From Phaeoceros laevis (Eukaryota > Anthocerotophyta > Anthocerotopsida > Notothyladales): a stretch of 22,239 nucleotides of DNA. The stretch is taken from positions 1 to 22,239 of the forward strand of contig JBNGIQ010008906.1 in the NCBI GenBank assembly GCA_049999765.1, in the 5' to 3' direction. A model generated the notes under the pieces. That model was not told the DNA's origin, ran no database searches, and saw only the letters and a list, made by a program, of their open reading frames with translations. The position numbers and the translations under genes are program-made. Below are positions 1-10,129 of this stretch, in pieces; positions within the stretch are counted from its first letter, which is position 1, and the number at the start of each line of letters is the position of its first letter.

Positions 1-1
1 T

Positions 2-1526
2 TCTGATATTGGTGGTGCATCAGCAACCTTCATGGCAGCCACTGCCCCAAATCTTACTCATGGAGTGAGTGCTGTTATCACTCCAGCTGCCAAGATACCG
101 CGGAGGGTTGTAACTCCTTCGCAACATACCCAGGCACAACCTTCAAACCTATTAGCTTCATCTGTTCCAGCTGTCTCTACAGTGAATCCGTCGTCGTCAC
201 CTAGGTTGCAGTCTGAGCCTGAACTGTCATCTGTATATTCCACACCTCCAACCAAGACGGTTGCACCTTCTCGCATTCAGAAATTAGATCGGAAAGGCAC
301 AGACAATTCAACATCTGGGCCACAAGCCTTCAATCGGTTCTTGGAGAAAGAGCACCAGCTATCGCAACCTTTGCTTCCTCTGCCTACATCTACAGTTCAG
401 GGGAAGCACACCATACAGGTAGGATTGTGTTGGTGGTAGCATTGTGAATGTCCCCAGTTATGTCAAGTTCTTCCTGCCAGTACTTTGCATGTAGAGTTGT
501 TCGTGGAACTTGTGTGTTGTGGTATACTGGACAAGTGTGATCCTGAACCCTTTTGTGCTGTGACAGTGTAACATATGGACTGTGTGCCCTGATGGATTCT
601 TGGCTGCAGGGAAATGCTTCTCCAGGAATGTCCAGCAATTACGTACGCAGGGGAAGACCCAGAGGAGGGAGTGGCAAAGGTGTTGTGGTGAGCTCCTGCC
701 CAGGGCGAGATATTGAGACTGCTTGTAGAGCAACATAGCTAACAAACACCATAACTATGTTACCTGATCGTCGTCTGTATAAGATTTCTAGACACCACGT
801 TAAGTATTGAGCTGAGGTTCTTACTGTGCGTGTGAAGACTTTAGCAATTCCATATATTTGTCCTGTCCGCTTTAACTAGGTGTTTTTGCAATGGCAGCTT
901 CTGCATCCGACACAGCATTTCGCAGAAGATTTTGACTTCACGGCAATGAACAAAAAGTTCAACAAGGATGAAGTGTGGGGAGAACTTGGTGGTAGAGGTG
1001 AATGCAGGGAGAAGGTTGCGGAGGCTGATGAAGGAGCTAGTAACTGTGATGAGACATCTGACGGGCATTCAGATGGCTTGGTGTTGGAGCTGCAAAAAAA
1101 GGTAGCACATCTAGTAGTCTTCCTCTGTACTGCTACGTATGTTTTAAACTTATATCTGCTCAATGAGTAGCCGGTGACATCAGTATGACGTTTCTTCTGT
1201 TTTCAATTCTAGCCGGTGTATGTGAAGGATGACTTCTTTGATTCTCTCTCGTGCGATTCACTTGACCGCGGAGGTGGTCGAGCTGGACGTACGAAATTTT
1301 CTGAGCAGCGGCGAATAGATACTGAGGTATACTCCTGCATCCTGCAATTATCAAGTTCTGGATCTAGAATTTTCTGGACAGTTGCAATATGTAGCTTCTG
1401 TCTCTTAGTTATTTTTCTGTTGTGAAGACTTTCGGCAACTTTCCTCTGAGGTCTCGAGCGAGCAGAGGGCGAGGTCAAGGGCGACGAGGAGGTTATGGGG
1501 GTGCCTACTTAGTCCGCAGTACATAA
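2..1526 (+). CDS. DCP5: DCP5/LSM14-family mRNA decapping activator, C-terminal exons (5' truncated by window edge)
   Basis: DCP5/LSM14 proteins repress translation and promote decapping in cytoplasmic P-bodies (family knowledge). Five exons fit GT-AG rules, all in phase 0: 2-418, 610-687, 898-1101, 1213-1326 and 1428-1526, giving about 303 residues. Exon 1 is a Ser/Pro/Thr-rich linker ending in the QPLLPLP motif. Exon 2 is short and RGG-like. Exon 3 carries the FDF box ([20 protein letters not shown]). Exon 4 carries the FFD box ([12 protein letters not shown]) and the start of the TFG box ([11 protein letters not shown]). The TFG box finishes in exon 5 ([10 protein letters not shown]), followed by a short RGG tail. 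The order FDF-FFD-TFG-RGG is diagnostic. The N-terminal Lsm domain must lie upstream of the window. The RGG tail is short for the family, so a further 3' exon or an alternative end is possible. The exon 5 acceptor is AAG. Confidence 0.9.
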
Positions 1527-1936
1527 GTGGCGGAAGGTCAAGTGCACATGTGAAGGGTCGTGGTCCAGCTTGAGTGACGCCCTGCCAAGTTTGTGCTATA
1601 CGCCTGACATGAGTACAGAAGCTTGGTTCGTACTGTTTCGGTGTTCTGAGCGTTGTCTGGTGTTAAGGAAGGTTTATCTGAAAAGGTCAAGGTTTTCTTT
1701 GGCCTAAAGCTGTGGAAAATTGCAACGCATACATTTTAAGGTCGACGTTTTGCACCACTCCTTAGGCCGCTGATGAGTGAACGTGTGCTTCCTTTCGCAC
1801 AAAATGGGCTTAATTTTTGGAAAAGCCTGCCATTCCTACTTGTGACTGGAGCGAAATTCTGGCCAGGGGCACCTGCAACAGTAGTGCAACCACCCCCAGC
1901 TGTGGGACTGCACTTGCAGCTGTCCAAGTGCACCCT

Positions 1937-1972
1937 GGAGGTGTGCAATTTTCAGGAGGTGTGCAATTTTCA
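1937..1972. repeat. Perfect 18-bp tandem duplication
   Basis: The unit ggaggtgtgcaattttca occurs at 1937-1954 and again without change at 1955-1972. It lies in non-coding sequence and looks like a recent local duplication. Confidence 0.9.
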
Positions 1973-2098
1973 GGACTCTTCCCCTGGCCATTCCTGCCTC
2001 CGTAGCCAGCAGAGGAGGGCCAGGGCCCAGGTTTGGCTCTAATGAAGTAGGAATTCTCAGGGGTGACAATTCGCACTTGCCAAGGAACTCAACACAGT

Positions 2099-2133
2099 AG
2101 GATCGAAAGATTCCCTAGGATCGAAAGATTCCC
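2099..2133. repeat. Perfect 17-bp direct repeat, 18-bp period
   Basis: The unit aggatcgaaagattccc occurs at 2099-2115 and 2117-2133, separated by one base. No known element is evident around it. Confidence 0.9.
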
Positions 2134-2339
2134 CCACATGCAATCTGTTCCAGGCTGAATTAACTTTCACGGATATAGAGTACTTGGCCCAGTTCCCGGA
2201 TCGCATGTGACTGACAAGTTCTCGGATCAGCTAAGGGCAACAACTTATAACATATTTATACATCATTAAAAAATCTTATTTTTCTACCACAGGTTGAGGG
2301 AGGTAGAGACTCGAGAGAGCTCCCTACCTTTTTGGGAAT

Positions 2340-3045
2340 CTAGAGGGCGTCAACCTGAACTTCGTCACCAAGGGCAGTCTGTGAGTCATCCGCTACCTGG
2401 GAGTCTGCCATGCCTTGCTGGTATTGTTGTGCCTCCTCCACATGTGCTGCTAAGTAGTCATCTTGAAAACTCTCATAGTCAGGCACATTGTCAAAAGCTA
2501 GTTCCTCAGATGATGGACCTGCTCCTTCAGGTTCGCAATATGCTGGACTTGCCCAGCAGTTGCTGATTCCTGACCGCGTCCCTCTTCATCCCTCCTAACA
2601 TGAGTCTCAGCAGCACCAGGTGCTACCACATTACGGCTCATCATAGCATCTAGATTTGCCCCTGATGCATTCCAGTCATTGTGGAATGGCGTACTAGGCC
2701 CAAAATGCTGTTCCAGTACACTAGCATCAAGCGGCCATATTCCTTACCCGGAATCCAGACTTGATGTTAGATTCAATGAGGGATGCCAGGATTGCCTTAC
2801 TAACACACATAGCAATTTCCTCCTTGCTGACATTGCCCACACCGTTGTTCAACAGATGTTGTTCCACCTTATACCTGAAGCGATCTTTGAAAGAGCTGAG
2901 ACAACAAAAGTCCAAAGGCTGCATCCTGTGACTTGTGTGTGGAGGCAATGTCACTACGACAAGCCCCATGTCCTTTGCTAGTTTAGCAGCATTCTTTGAT
3001 AAGTGTACTATCGCATTGTTTAGGATTAGCAAATGCTTGATTTAA
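2340..3045 (-). pseudogene. Relic of a pogo/Tigger-type (Tc1/mariner superfamily) DDE transposase, C-terminal half
   Basis: On the minus strand, 3032-2727 encodes a block typical of DDE_1 endonuclease domains: LLILNNAIVH, then a KLAKDMGLVVVTLPPHTSH stretch, then RMQPLDFCCLSSFKDRFR. A second frame from about 2745 continues with GIWPLDASVLEQHFGPSTPF, the usual C-terminal continuation in this family. A third frame from about 2560 gives an acidic tail (ESFQDDYLAAHVEEAQQYQQ) ending at a stop at 2340-2342. The coding sequence is therefore broken by at least two frameshifts. In the LLILxN block the position usually occupied by a catalytic Asp reads Asn (codon at 3018-3020). The N-terminal DNA-binding half, the first catalytic Asp and the terminal repeats were not found. 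The element is dead; its family assignment is fairly secure, its exact clade is not. Confidence 0.75.
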
Positions 3046-3711
3046 GGGCACAGGCACATGTTTCTTGATTTGAACCAAGGTTGGCGAGCCCAGACAAGGC
3101 CCCCCACAGATTTTCTGCTGATGGAGTGCTGCTACAGCTCTCCGTGCCCCTCGGAAAGAAACCAAACAACAGAAATAGCATTTGGCTTACACCCATCCTT
3201 TGCGACCTGTTTCATATCAAGTAGAGCATAGCAAAAGTGAACAACGTAAGAATGAGTCAGTACTTGGTCACACTCAGTACATATTGCTTGATAGAATGAC
3301 TAACTAAGAAACAAGGATGGCACCAAACGAAGGCCACAAGCCTCGCACCACAACTGCTCAATTCGTAATCCGTCATTGAAGTAGGTTGACTTTCTATGTT
3401 CTCAACCTTGTTAATTTTAGTAAGAACTTGTTTCATCTCAGGCTTACTATATCAGCCTTGCTGGCCTAAACATGGCGGGGGTGGGTATGTTCACGTGAAC
3501 ACTACCTCTGCAAGTTCGAACTTTTTCCTTCCTCGTGTGCGCGCTTGCTCTTTTGCATTGAGCTCAGGGGTGTATGAACAGTCGTTTCTGCAAGCAAAAG
3601 ACCATAAAGACTCGCCCACAAGGTCATACAACATCAAGAGAACTGACACAGCCATTTCAAACTAAGCCTTGCCACAATGCAGACACTTAAGCTGCCAGTC
3701 CAAGAAACCCC
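3046..3711. other. Interval with no recognised gene
   Basis: This stretch may include decayed N-terminal or flanking sequence of the transposase relic, but no frame gives a recognisable motif. A plus-strand frame at 3396-3665 has no family resemblance that I can see. Confidence 0.4.
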
Positions 3712-3804
3712 CATCTCTCCAAGCTGCCCCAAGTTGGCATTGGCACTACTCCAGGCAGCCCCCATCCCTCCTAGCTGCCCAACTTGGGGCAGCTAGGAGA
3801 GATG
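3712..3804. repeat. Inverted repeat (26-bp arms, 41-bp spacer)
   Basis: The left arm 3712-3737 (catctctccaagctgccccaagttgg, written here as positions because of length; core gctgccccaagttgg) pairs with 3779-3804 with a single mismatch. The spacer holds a partial direct copy of the arm (ccatccctcctagctgccc near 3762-3780). The short motif ggcactactcc or gggactactcc occurs both in the spacer (3742-3752) and after the right arm (3829-3839). Confidence 0.85.
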
Positions 3805-3958
3805 AGGGCTCCCTAGAGTAGAGCCATTGGGACTACTCCCAGTTCTTCCTCCCAGAACTTTCTGGCGTCTGCTCTACCTCCTTCCCCTTGCTCCCCAGAC
3901 CCGTGCTGCAGCTCAAAGTTGAGGAGGATGCGCCGCGATGGAGGCTAGAAGGGAATCG

Positions 3959-4043
3959 CAGTTGTTGTAGGGCAGTACGTCATGTTCGGGGGTAGTAGTG
4001 CGGGCACTACTCCCAAATATGACATACTGCCCTACAACAACTG
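3959..4043. repeat. Long near-perfect hairpin (about 40-bp arms, 2-bp loop)
   Basis: The left arm 3959-4001 begins cagttgttgtagggcagta and ends ggtagtagtgc. The right arm 4004-4043 begins gcactactccc and ends tactgccctacaacaactg. The first 19 bases pair perfectly. The rest has three substitutions and a 3-base length difference, with only two bases between arms. It could be a small inverted-repeat transposon core or a small-RNA precursor-like foldback. No target-site duplication was identified. Confidence 0.88.
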
Positions 4044-5900
4044 TGCCAATGCAATCTCGGGCAAGCTCGACGCACCCCTTCTTAAGGAGAAGACGCAAGT
4101 GATGATAAAGAAAGGCACGCAAAGATAGGAAGGATGTGCCTCGGCACAACACAACAGGCACAAGTCCCCCATCTCTTCCAACCACCAGCTGACGAGTTCT
4201 AGGTTCAAGAATCAAGGTGATGACTGCCAGGCCGGCATTGAACTAGCGATTTGAGGATGGTCATTATTGCTCCACCAGTGGAGCCTCAATCGTCATGAAA
4301 TCAAGTTGTGCCTGACGCGGCTTAGGGTGATGTTGATGTTTGAGTGATCAGGAGCGATGATCCAATTGATAGCTACATCTAGCTAAGCTACCACATACCC
4401 GTACAAGCTAGGTTTAGGAGTCTCGAAGACTTTGAAGCTTACAAGATTTCAGTCGTGATTAGTTGAACTTCTTGACTGCGCTCTCGCAACAAAAAGCCAC
4501 AAGTCGGCACAATCGGAGATCCAAGACTTTGGTGTACCTGCTGTAGCTAGCAAGTAGACACCAAATTCACACCAATAGTGCAAAGTGGTAATTCTGATAA
4601 GGTCACCTTGAAGATTGTCACTGTCATAAAGTGGATACACTGGCATCAAATCTTCCAATCCTATCCTGTTGTGCAAATTGTAAGCCAAAACCAGGGTCCC
4701 GTTACAGGAAGCTACCTAGTAACCAGTAACTCCCATCAAAGACAAGCAATCTGACTTGTTTGCGAAGAGTTCGAGTCTTCTTGCCTGAGAAACCTCAAAA
4801 TTTGCGCAAGGAGCGGTATCAAAGGCTGTCTACAGCCTTGCAACCACTTGCAGCAACCTGCTTGTCCAGATGGCGCTCAGGCTTTTCAAATTTACCGTGT
4901 ACAGTCAGTCCTGATCCGGTTGTTGGATTTTACGGCTGCTAACAGAAGGAAACAGTGTTAATAACTTCATATAAATATGGCGGTTGCAACACCTGGCATG
5001 CTGCTCATGAGAAACTAAATGCTCATGGATTCACTAGAGGAGGCGAATTCATGCGGCTTCAGAATTTTTCGCAGGGCAAGAGTAGCATTGAAATACCGCA
5101 ACCAAGGATCTAGGTGGAGTTCATTCTCAAGAGTTGTTTGTGAGATAGGGGACGGCTGCTAGGGACCTGTCCAATGCATCAAGAAGCTTCAAATGGCCTC
5201 TTTGCAAAGACCACCTAACTCATCGGAAGTGAAAGATGCAGAAAGTTACCCCAAAGAGACAAACAGTTCTCATACATGATTGTGTTAGATCAGGATTTCA
5301 TGAGCTGCTAACCTCAAGTGGTGCTCCATGACTATAATCACTTCATTTATCATACCTGTACATACATATACGCGTCACCCTTTCACAGCAGGACTCCCTG
5401 TGCTGGAAACAGGCATATGCTCTGTGATCCCTGCACTTACATACATACATGTGAACAAGACCACATCCAGATATAGTTACATTCATTAGTGGCTGAAACA
5501 GTTTGACCCACGAGGTTTTGACAAAACCCCTCTTCTCTTCCTCTTCCTCTTCAAACCTGAAGGTGAACCTCATGTTTATCATCTCCCGGTGGGGTCCAAC
5601 TAGTTGTCTACATGGCGCGGCCAAAGGGCAGCTTTTCCTGTACAAGATTTTGACACAGTGCACGCTAACTGGAAGCCCACAGCCCTCTATCTAATTACTT
5701 GAAAACCGCATCATTTCTCTAACAGTAAGCTTATGTCGAACTGTTTGTACGACTTCTTGCTTGTTCTGGACACTATCCTGGTCTGCTCGTGAGCACCGCC
5801 CCACAGTAGATGGCAGTTCCAACTTGATCCTGGCCATGAGGTAACGAGACGCTACCCACCACCATCAGCACCTTCACCTCGCTGGTCACGTTTATGTTGG
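4044..5900. other. Long interval with no recognised gene
   Basis: Several open frames exist (4449-4688 minus, 5343-5663 minus, 4760-4942 plus), but none has recognisable motifs or a coding look, so I do not call genes. The right end is downstream of the caspase-coding frame and may be its 3' UTR. A 19-base string (cttgaagattgtcactgtc) at 4607-4625 recurs at 14713-14731. A polypyrimidine run lies near 5528-5552. Confidence 0.45.
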
Positions 5901-7143
5901 TTAGGGTAACGACCCCACTGTCCGCCAATACAGCTTCTTGGTGAGACTGGACACAAAAATAGGGCACTGGCTATACGTTCCGACCAAATTACCTTCACCG
6001 TCCTTCTCCTCCTTCTCTTCATTGACAACAGTATGAATTACACCTCCAATGATGCTGAGGACGTCCTTGGTCTGACGCTGCCTGCACAAGGCCTGCATCA
6101 ACTCGTACACAAAACTTGTTCCAGTCTTAGGACCACGCATAGAGCTTGCCTGGTCCGAAGTTGAAAACACCAACAAGCAGTCCGAGTGTCTGCGCACATG
6201 GTGAACCTCTTTACCCTCGCTCCATTGCTGAGGGGTTTGTTGCGCGACACCTCCTGACCCATGAGTACTTGCTAGCTTAAGTGGGCCTCCGCAAGAGTTA
6301 ATGAAGAACACCTTTGGTTTGCCAAGCAAATTCTCGCATTTCCGGAAGGGCTCCACAATGTCATTCAGCAGGAAGAGCTTATTGCCATCAGCATCTATGA
6401 TGAAGTGAGCTCCCTCTGGACTGGTCCCTCCATGCCCATTTAAGAAGCATACAAAACACTCATCTTCTACCAAGATATCCAGTTCTGCTGTGTCTGTCAT
6501 TTCCTTTCGCAGGACATGAGCTGCGTAGTCAAAAAATGTGTGCTTATTCACTTCAAAGCCAAGACTGTCTGCGAGTGTTTCCAACCTCCCTCGGTCCACA
6601 CTCGCACCGGAGCGGTTCCCTTCCATGCTGATCAGAACAGCCACACCCCTCTCTTTCCTTGCATCACATTGCTGTTGGGATAGCATTCCTCGGGTTGTGC
6701 ACCTTGGGGTATGAAACGCATTTCCTCTCGAGACCCTAAAATGACAATAGCATCCACCTCACCTTCTTTTGACATGGTTGGGATAGTATTCTTGACCAAC
6801 AAAGTTGCGTATTCTTGTTTGGCTTCCAAAATTTGAAGGTCGCGGTTTTGGTCCTTCACTACAAACCATTGATGTACATAAAGGTGGCCTTCTGCATTAA
6901 GCATGCGTCTCCTGAGGTCCTCCTTGGACACACATTGCTTGTGCCTGTACCTACACGAGGTACGTCTCCGAACACATTCTTGTCTCAAAACTCCCTCTGT
7001 CAAGTAGACTCCCACACATCCCTCCTGTGAAGCACAGAAGGAACGAATTGGCTTGATAAAATTTTGGTATACGAATTTCCTTGACGAGAAATGGTCTTGG
7101 GTAGCCGACCGCACAAGAAAATCAATGTGAAAACTGACATCAC
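5901..7143 (-). pseudogene. Caspase-type cysteine protease domain: C-terminal part of a disrupted LRR-Roc-COR-caspase gene
   Basis: The frame from 7143 down to about 6660 encodes a linker (Cys-rich stretch CASQEGCVGVYLTEGVLRQE, then LRRRMLNAEGHLYVHQWFVV). A one-base frame change near 6650-6690 leads into a 260-residue caspase-like domain ending at 5901. That domain shows the p20 start (RGVAVLISMEGNRSGASVDR), the catalytic His loop (CFVCFLNGHGG), the catalytic Cys in GKPKVFFINSCGG, a p10-type loop (SMRGPKTGTSFVYELMQAL) and the terminal FVSSLTKKLYW. Spacing and motifs resemble animal caspases more than plant metacaspases, which usually carry a DSCHSG-type Cys site. The frame stays open back to the target-site duplication at 7139-7143 and continues in phase with the COR frame at 10527. 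The caspase domain itself contains no stop. Substrates are unknown; cleavage after Asp is only a guess from the Arg in SMRG. Confidence 0.85.
7139..7143. repeat. Target-site duplication, left copy (ATCAC)
   Basis: ATCAC directly precedes the TGATAGG start of the retroelement and matches 10527-10531 directly after its TTATCA end. A 5-bp duplication is standard for Ty1/copia integration. Confidence 0.88.
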
Positions 7144-7201
7144 TGATAGGATATTGATTATCATTTAGGTCAAGTCTTAGTTAGCTAACCTAACGGTTAC
7201 A
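7144..7201 (+). repeat. Truncated 5' LTR of the copia element
   Basis: These bases match the start of the 3' LTR at 10340-10398 (tgataggatattgattatc, then ttaggtcaagtcttagttag) with one substitution and one base missing. Similarity stops after ggttac, where the internal deletion begins. The near identity suggests a fairly recent insertion, but the comparison is too short to date it. Confidence 0.85.
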
Positions 7202-7220
7202 CCTTGGACAAGCTTGATGA

Positions 7221-8438
7221 TGTCGCGTATGCAAATCCTGTGTCCTTGGCAAGCATAAGAGGACACCATTTCCTAAAGATGCATCCACCAGGGCCACAGC
7301 AGTCCTTGGATTAGTACATAGTGATGTATGTGGGCCATTGCCAAAGTCACTAGGCGGAAAGGAATATTTTCTAACATTTATTGATGACTACACCCGGTTT
7401 TGTGTAGTCTATTTCCTACGCCACAAATCTGATACCTTCACATGCTTCCTGGAGTACAAAGCTTGGGCCGAACTGCAGACTGGATCCAAGCCGAAGATGC
7501 TCCGATCTGATAATGGTGGCGGGTTCACCTCTGGAGAGTTTCATGCCCACTGCACACAACATGGAATTGTTAGGCAGCTTACAAATGCACACACACCACA
7601 GCAAAACGAAGTAGCTGAGCATAAGAATGCTGACCTGGAGACATCAGCCTCAAGCATGCTACAATATAAAGCCCTGCCTAGAAGCTATTGGGCAGAGGCA
7701 ATGGCCTATACCACCTACATTCAGAATCGAATTGCTCATAGTAGTGTGCCAAAGAAAACTCCATGCGAGCTATGGACGGGATGGAGACCAGATGTATCTC
7801 ATATGCGAGTTTTCGGCTCCACAGTGTATGCACAAGTCCACAAAGACATTCGTAAGAAATTCGAGCCTAAGTCGAAGGAATGCATTTTTGTGGGCTTTAC
7901 AGAGGGCATTAAAGGTTACAAGCTGCTGAATAGACAAACAAGGAAGACGACAAACTCACGAGATGTGGTGTTCGTCGAAGGAGTTGAGCCAGACCACACA
8001 GTGGGAGGAGCAGCCAGCTCTGAGTGGGATAATGAAGAAGATGACTCCTCAGAAGATCAAGAGGAGTTCATAGTTGGAGACATACCTGTCCCGCTGCCTA
8101 CACCACAATTACAAGGTCAGCAGCAACAAGTTCCTGCACATGTACCTCCACAAACAGTGCAAGTTCCACAGCTAGTACCAGCAGCTAACCTCATGCCTAT
8201 TCTCCATACACCTGTAAAGACTCCAGGAAGAGCAGTAAGGAATAGAGACCTTTATGAGTCTCCTAGAAGCCATGTGTCCTTTGACTTGGATGTATCTGGA
8301 GCAGTTGAAGTAGCTGAAGAAGCGGCCAGCAGCAAACTGCCCAGCAAAGGAGAACACAAAAACGTGCTCACTTGGAGCCAAGGGCGTCGGCAAGGACTCG
8401 AAATCCTCCATCCCGCCTGGGGACTACTGGGTACCTGA
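7221..8438 (+). pseudogene. Copia pol: zinc-finger end and integrase
   Basis: The frame opens just after a stop at 7218-7220 and reads VCKSCVLGKHKRTPFP, the end of the GAG-pre-integrase zinc finger. The integrase core follows. Its DDE residues are visible in LVHSDVCGPL (first Asp), MLRSDNGGGFTSGEF (second Asp) and PQQNEVAEHKNADL (Glu), although the last motif departs from the usual NGVAER form. The C-terminal part includes VFGSTVYAQV and ECIFVGF, typical of copia integrases, and then a low-complexity Gln/Pro/Val linker. The frame is lost near 8400-8435, where the linker should continue into reverse transcriptase. Gag and protease are absent upstream. Confidence 0.85.
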
Positions 8439-9490
8439 TAATTTTAGGCATCCAAAGTCCAATCTTACTTATTGCTTGGCTGCTAGTGCACAGCTGTTTG
8501 AGCCACAGTCCTACAAAGCTGCCATGACCTGTCCAGATGCTGCACTATGGCTGAAGGCCATTGAATCGGAGCTTGCATCATTGTATGAAAACGAGACATG
8601 GACTATAGCAACGTTACCTGAAGGTAGGAAACCTGTAGGTTGTAGGTGGGTCTTCAAAATTAAGTTGAAGGCCGACGGAAGTATAGAAAGGTACAAGGCG
8701 AGAGTCGTTGCTAAGGGGTACTCTCAGATCCCCGGCATCGACTATGATGATACTTTCAGTCCGGTTGTAAAGCTCACAACCTTGAGATTGTTCGTCGCTG
8801 TCGAGGACCTGGAGTTGGAGCAGTTAGACGTTAAGACTACCTTCCTCTATGGCAAACTAGAGGAGGAGATTTATATGGACGTACATGAAGGAGTTCCAAT
8901 TACCTCTAAGATTCCTCGACCTGTTTGCAAATTGCAGGAAACTATATATGGACTTAAGCAAAGTCCGCGGGCTTGGTATGCCCGAATAGAAGAATTCCTG
9001 CATGCACATGGCTATGTCAGTATTCACGCTGACAGTAATGTGTCATCAAGAGAGAAGGCAAGAAGTTTATTGCACTCGCCGTGTATGTAGATGACATAAT
9101 TGTCATGAGTAATTCTTGGAGCATGATCAGAGTTCTGAAACAACAGTTGTGTTCAGAGTTCAAGATGACTGACGCTGGAGCGCTTCATTATTGTCTTGGC
9201 ATGCACTTGGTAAGAAATCGCAAGGCAGGAACGATTTTCCTGCATCAGGCCAAATACACAAAGGAGATTTTGGTGAGGTGTGGCATGGACAGCTGTAAGC
9301 CGGTGTCAACCCCAATAGAGCAGAACACCAAGCATGCAGCACAAGTTGGTGAAATACCTGAAGGTGAAGTTTCTGCTGTCGAGGACTATGCCTCCAGGAA
9401 TGGCAGTATTATGCATCTGATGTTGGGTCCAGACCTGACATCAGCTTCTCATCTGGGCTATCGTCGAGGTTTGTATCAAATCCTAATGCC
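8439..9490 (+). pseudogene. Copia pol: reverse transcriptase, frameshifted
   Basis: The first segment (to about 9050) carries typical copia (RVT_2) motifs: WVFKIKLKADGSIERYKARV, VAKGYSQIPGIDYDDTFSPV, LDVKTTFLYGKLEEEIYM and YGLKQSPRAWY. In the intact family the DVKTAFLYG motif has Ala where this copy has Thr. A frame change between about 9030 and 9080 moves the catalytic YVDD motif (9084-9095) to a second frame, which continues through LHYCLGMHLVRN to about 9480. A further frame change there separates it from the RNase H part. The enzyme cannot be made as one chain. Confidence 0.85.
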
Positions 9491-10129
9491 CAGCACAGTA
9501 ACCTCATGACCAGGCAGTATCGATACCTGGCAAGAACAACAGATCGGGGGTTACTGTATAGCGCCAAAGCAGACAAGCCGCTTACCTTGGTCGCATTCAG
9601 CGATGCGGATTGGGCTAGAGACCCAGATGACAGGCGCAGCGTATCAAGTTATGTGACACTCCTCGTTGGTGCTGCAATTGGATGGAGCACTAAGAAATAG
9701 TCAACGATTCCACTGTCAAGTACAGAGGCGGAGTTTAAAAGTCTTACAGAGGCCAGCAAGGAGATTGTGTGGACTGTTCGAGCTCTTCGGGAGCTGGGCT
9801 TCGAGCAGCAACTGCCAATCAGATTCAATTGCGACAACCAAAGTACCATAGCTCTCACTATGAACGTGCGCTTTCACGCCCGCACGAAGCATATCGAGAT
9901 CCAACATCATTATGTTCGAGAGCTGGCTACAACAGGCATCATTCAGGTAGTGTATTGCCCTACAGCAGCCATGACGGCGGATATTCCAACCAAGGCCCTG
10001 GGGCGAGTAAAACACTATGAGCATGCAGCTGGTATGGGCTTGCGAGCGTCGGGGCGCAGCCTGAGATGGAGTCGCGCAGGTGGCGCGGAATCCAGCAACA
10101 GTGGTGGCGGCGAAGAGCTCGAAGATTGA
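9491..10129 (+). pseudogene. Copia pol: RNase H domain with an in-frame stop
   Basis: The frame reads FSDADWARDPDDRRS and VSSYVTLLVGAAIGWSTKK, then a TAG stop at 9698-9700, then STIPLSSTEAEFKSLTEA, FNCDNQSTIALTMN, the HARTKHIEI segment and DIPTKALGR. The SDADW, SSTEAE and CDNQS motifs carry the usual RNase H acidic residues. The stop sits where relatives normally have Gln, consistent with a C-to-T change. The tail from about 10030 is Gly/Ser-rich and of no recognised function. Confidence 0.85.

Larger units (their letters stand above)
1527..2339. other. Non-coding interval after DCP5 (3' UTR and spacer)
   Basis: I see no supported gene here. The start is presumably the DCP5 3' UTR. The stretch holds two short tandem duplications (1937-1972 and 2099-2133) and an AT-rich run near 2245-2290. 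Short reading frames on both strands resemble no family I know. Confidence 0.5.

Noticed and set aside
1736-2076. Overlapping open frames on both strands after DCP5
   Set aside because: Pro/Cys-rich text arises from the 18-bp tandem duplication; no family resemblance on either strand.
3913-4215. Minus-strand 100-codon open frame
   Set aside because: It runs across the long foldback, whose palindromic sequence would create matching codons without being a gene.
4449-4688. Minus-strand 79-codon open frame
   Set aside because: No recognisable motif, no splice context and no support from neighbours; length is within chance expectation.
5343-5663. Minus-strand 106-codon open frame downstream of the caspase frame
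   Set aside because: It contains a low-complexity Glu run from a polypyrimidine tract and no known domain; treated as probable 3' UTR or spacer.
5901-6686. Metacaspase as the identity of the protease
   Set aside because: The Cys motif INSCGG, the SMRG loop and the LTKKLYW end fit animal-type caspases better than the DSCHSG-type metacaspase site; a tree is still needed.
5901-7114. Caspase as a separate gene starting at the GTG at 7114
   Set aside because: There is no ATG start there, and the frame stays open back to the target-site duplication and continues in phase with the COR frame.
7416-7622. Open frames antisense to copia integrase
   Set aside because: Shadow frames of the integrase coding sequence.
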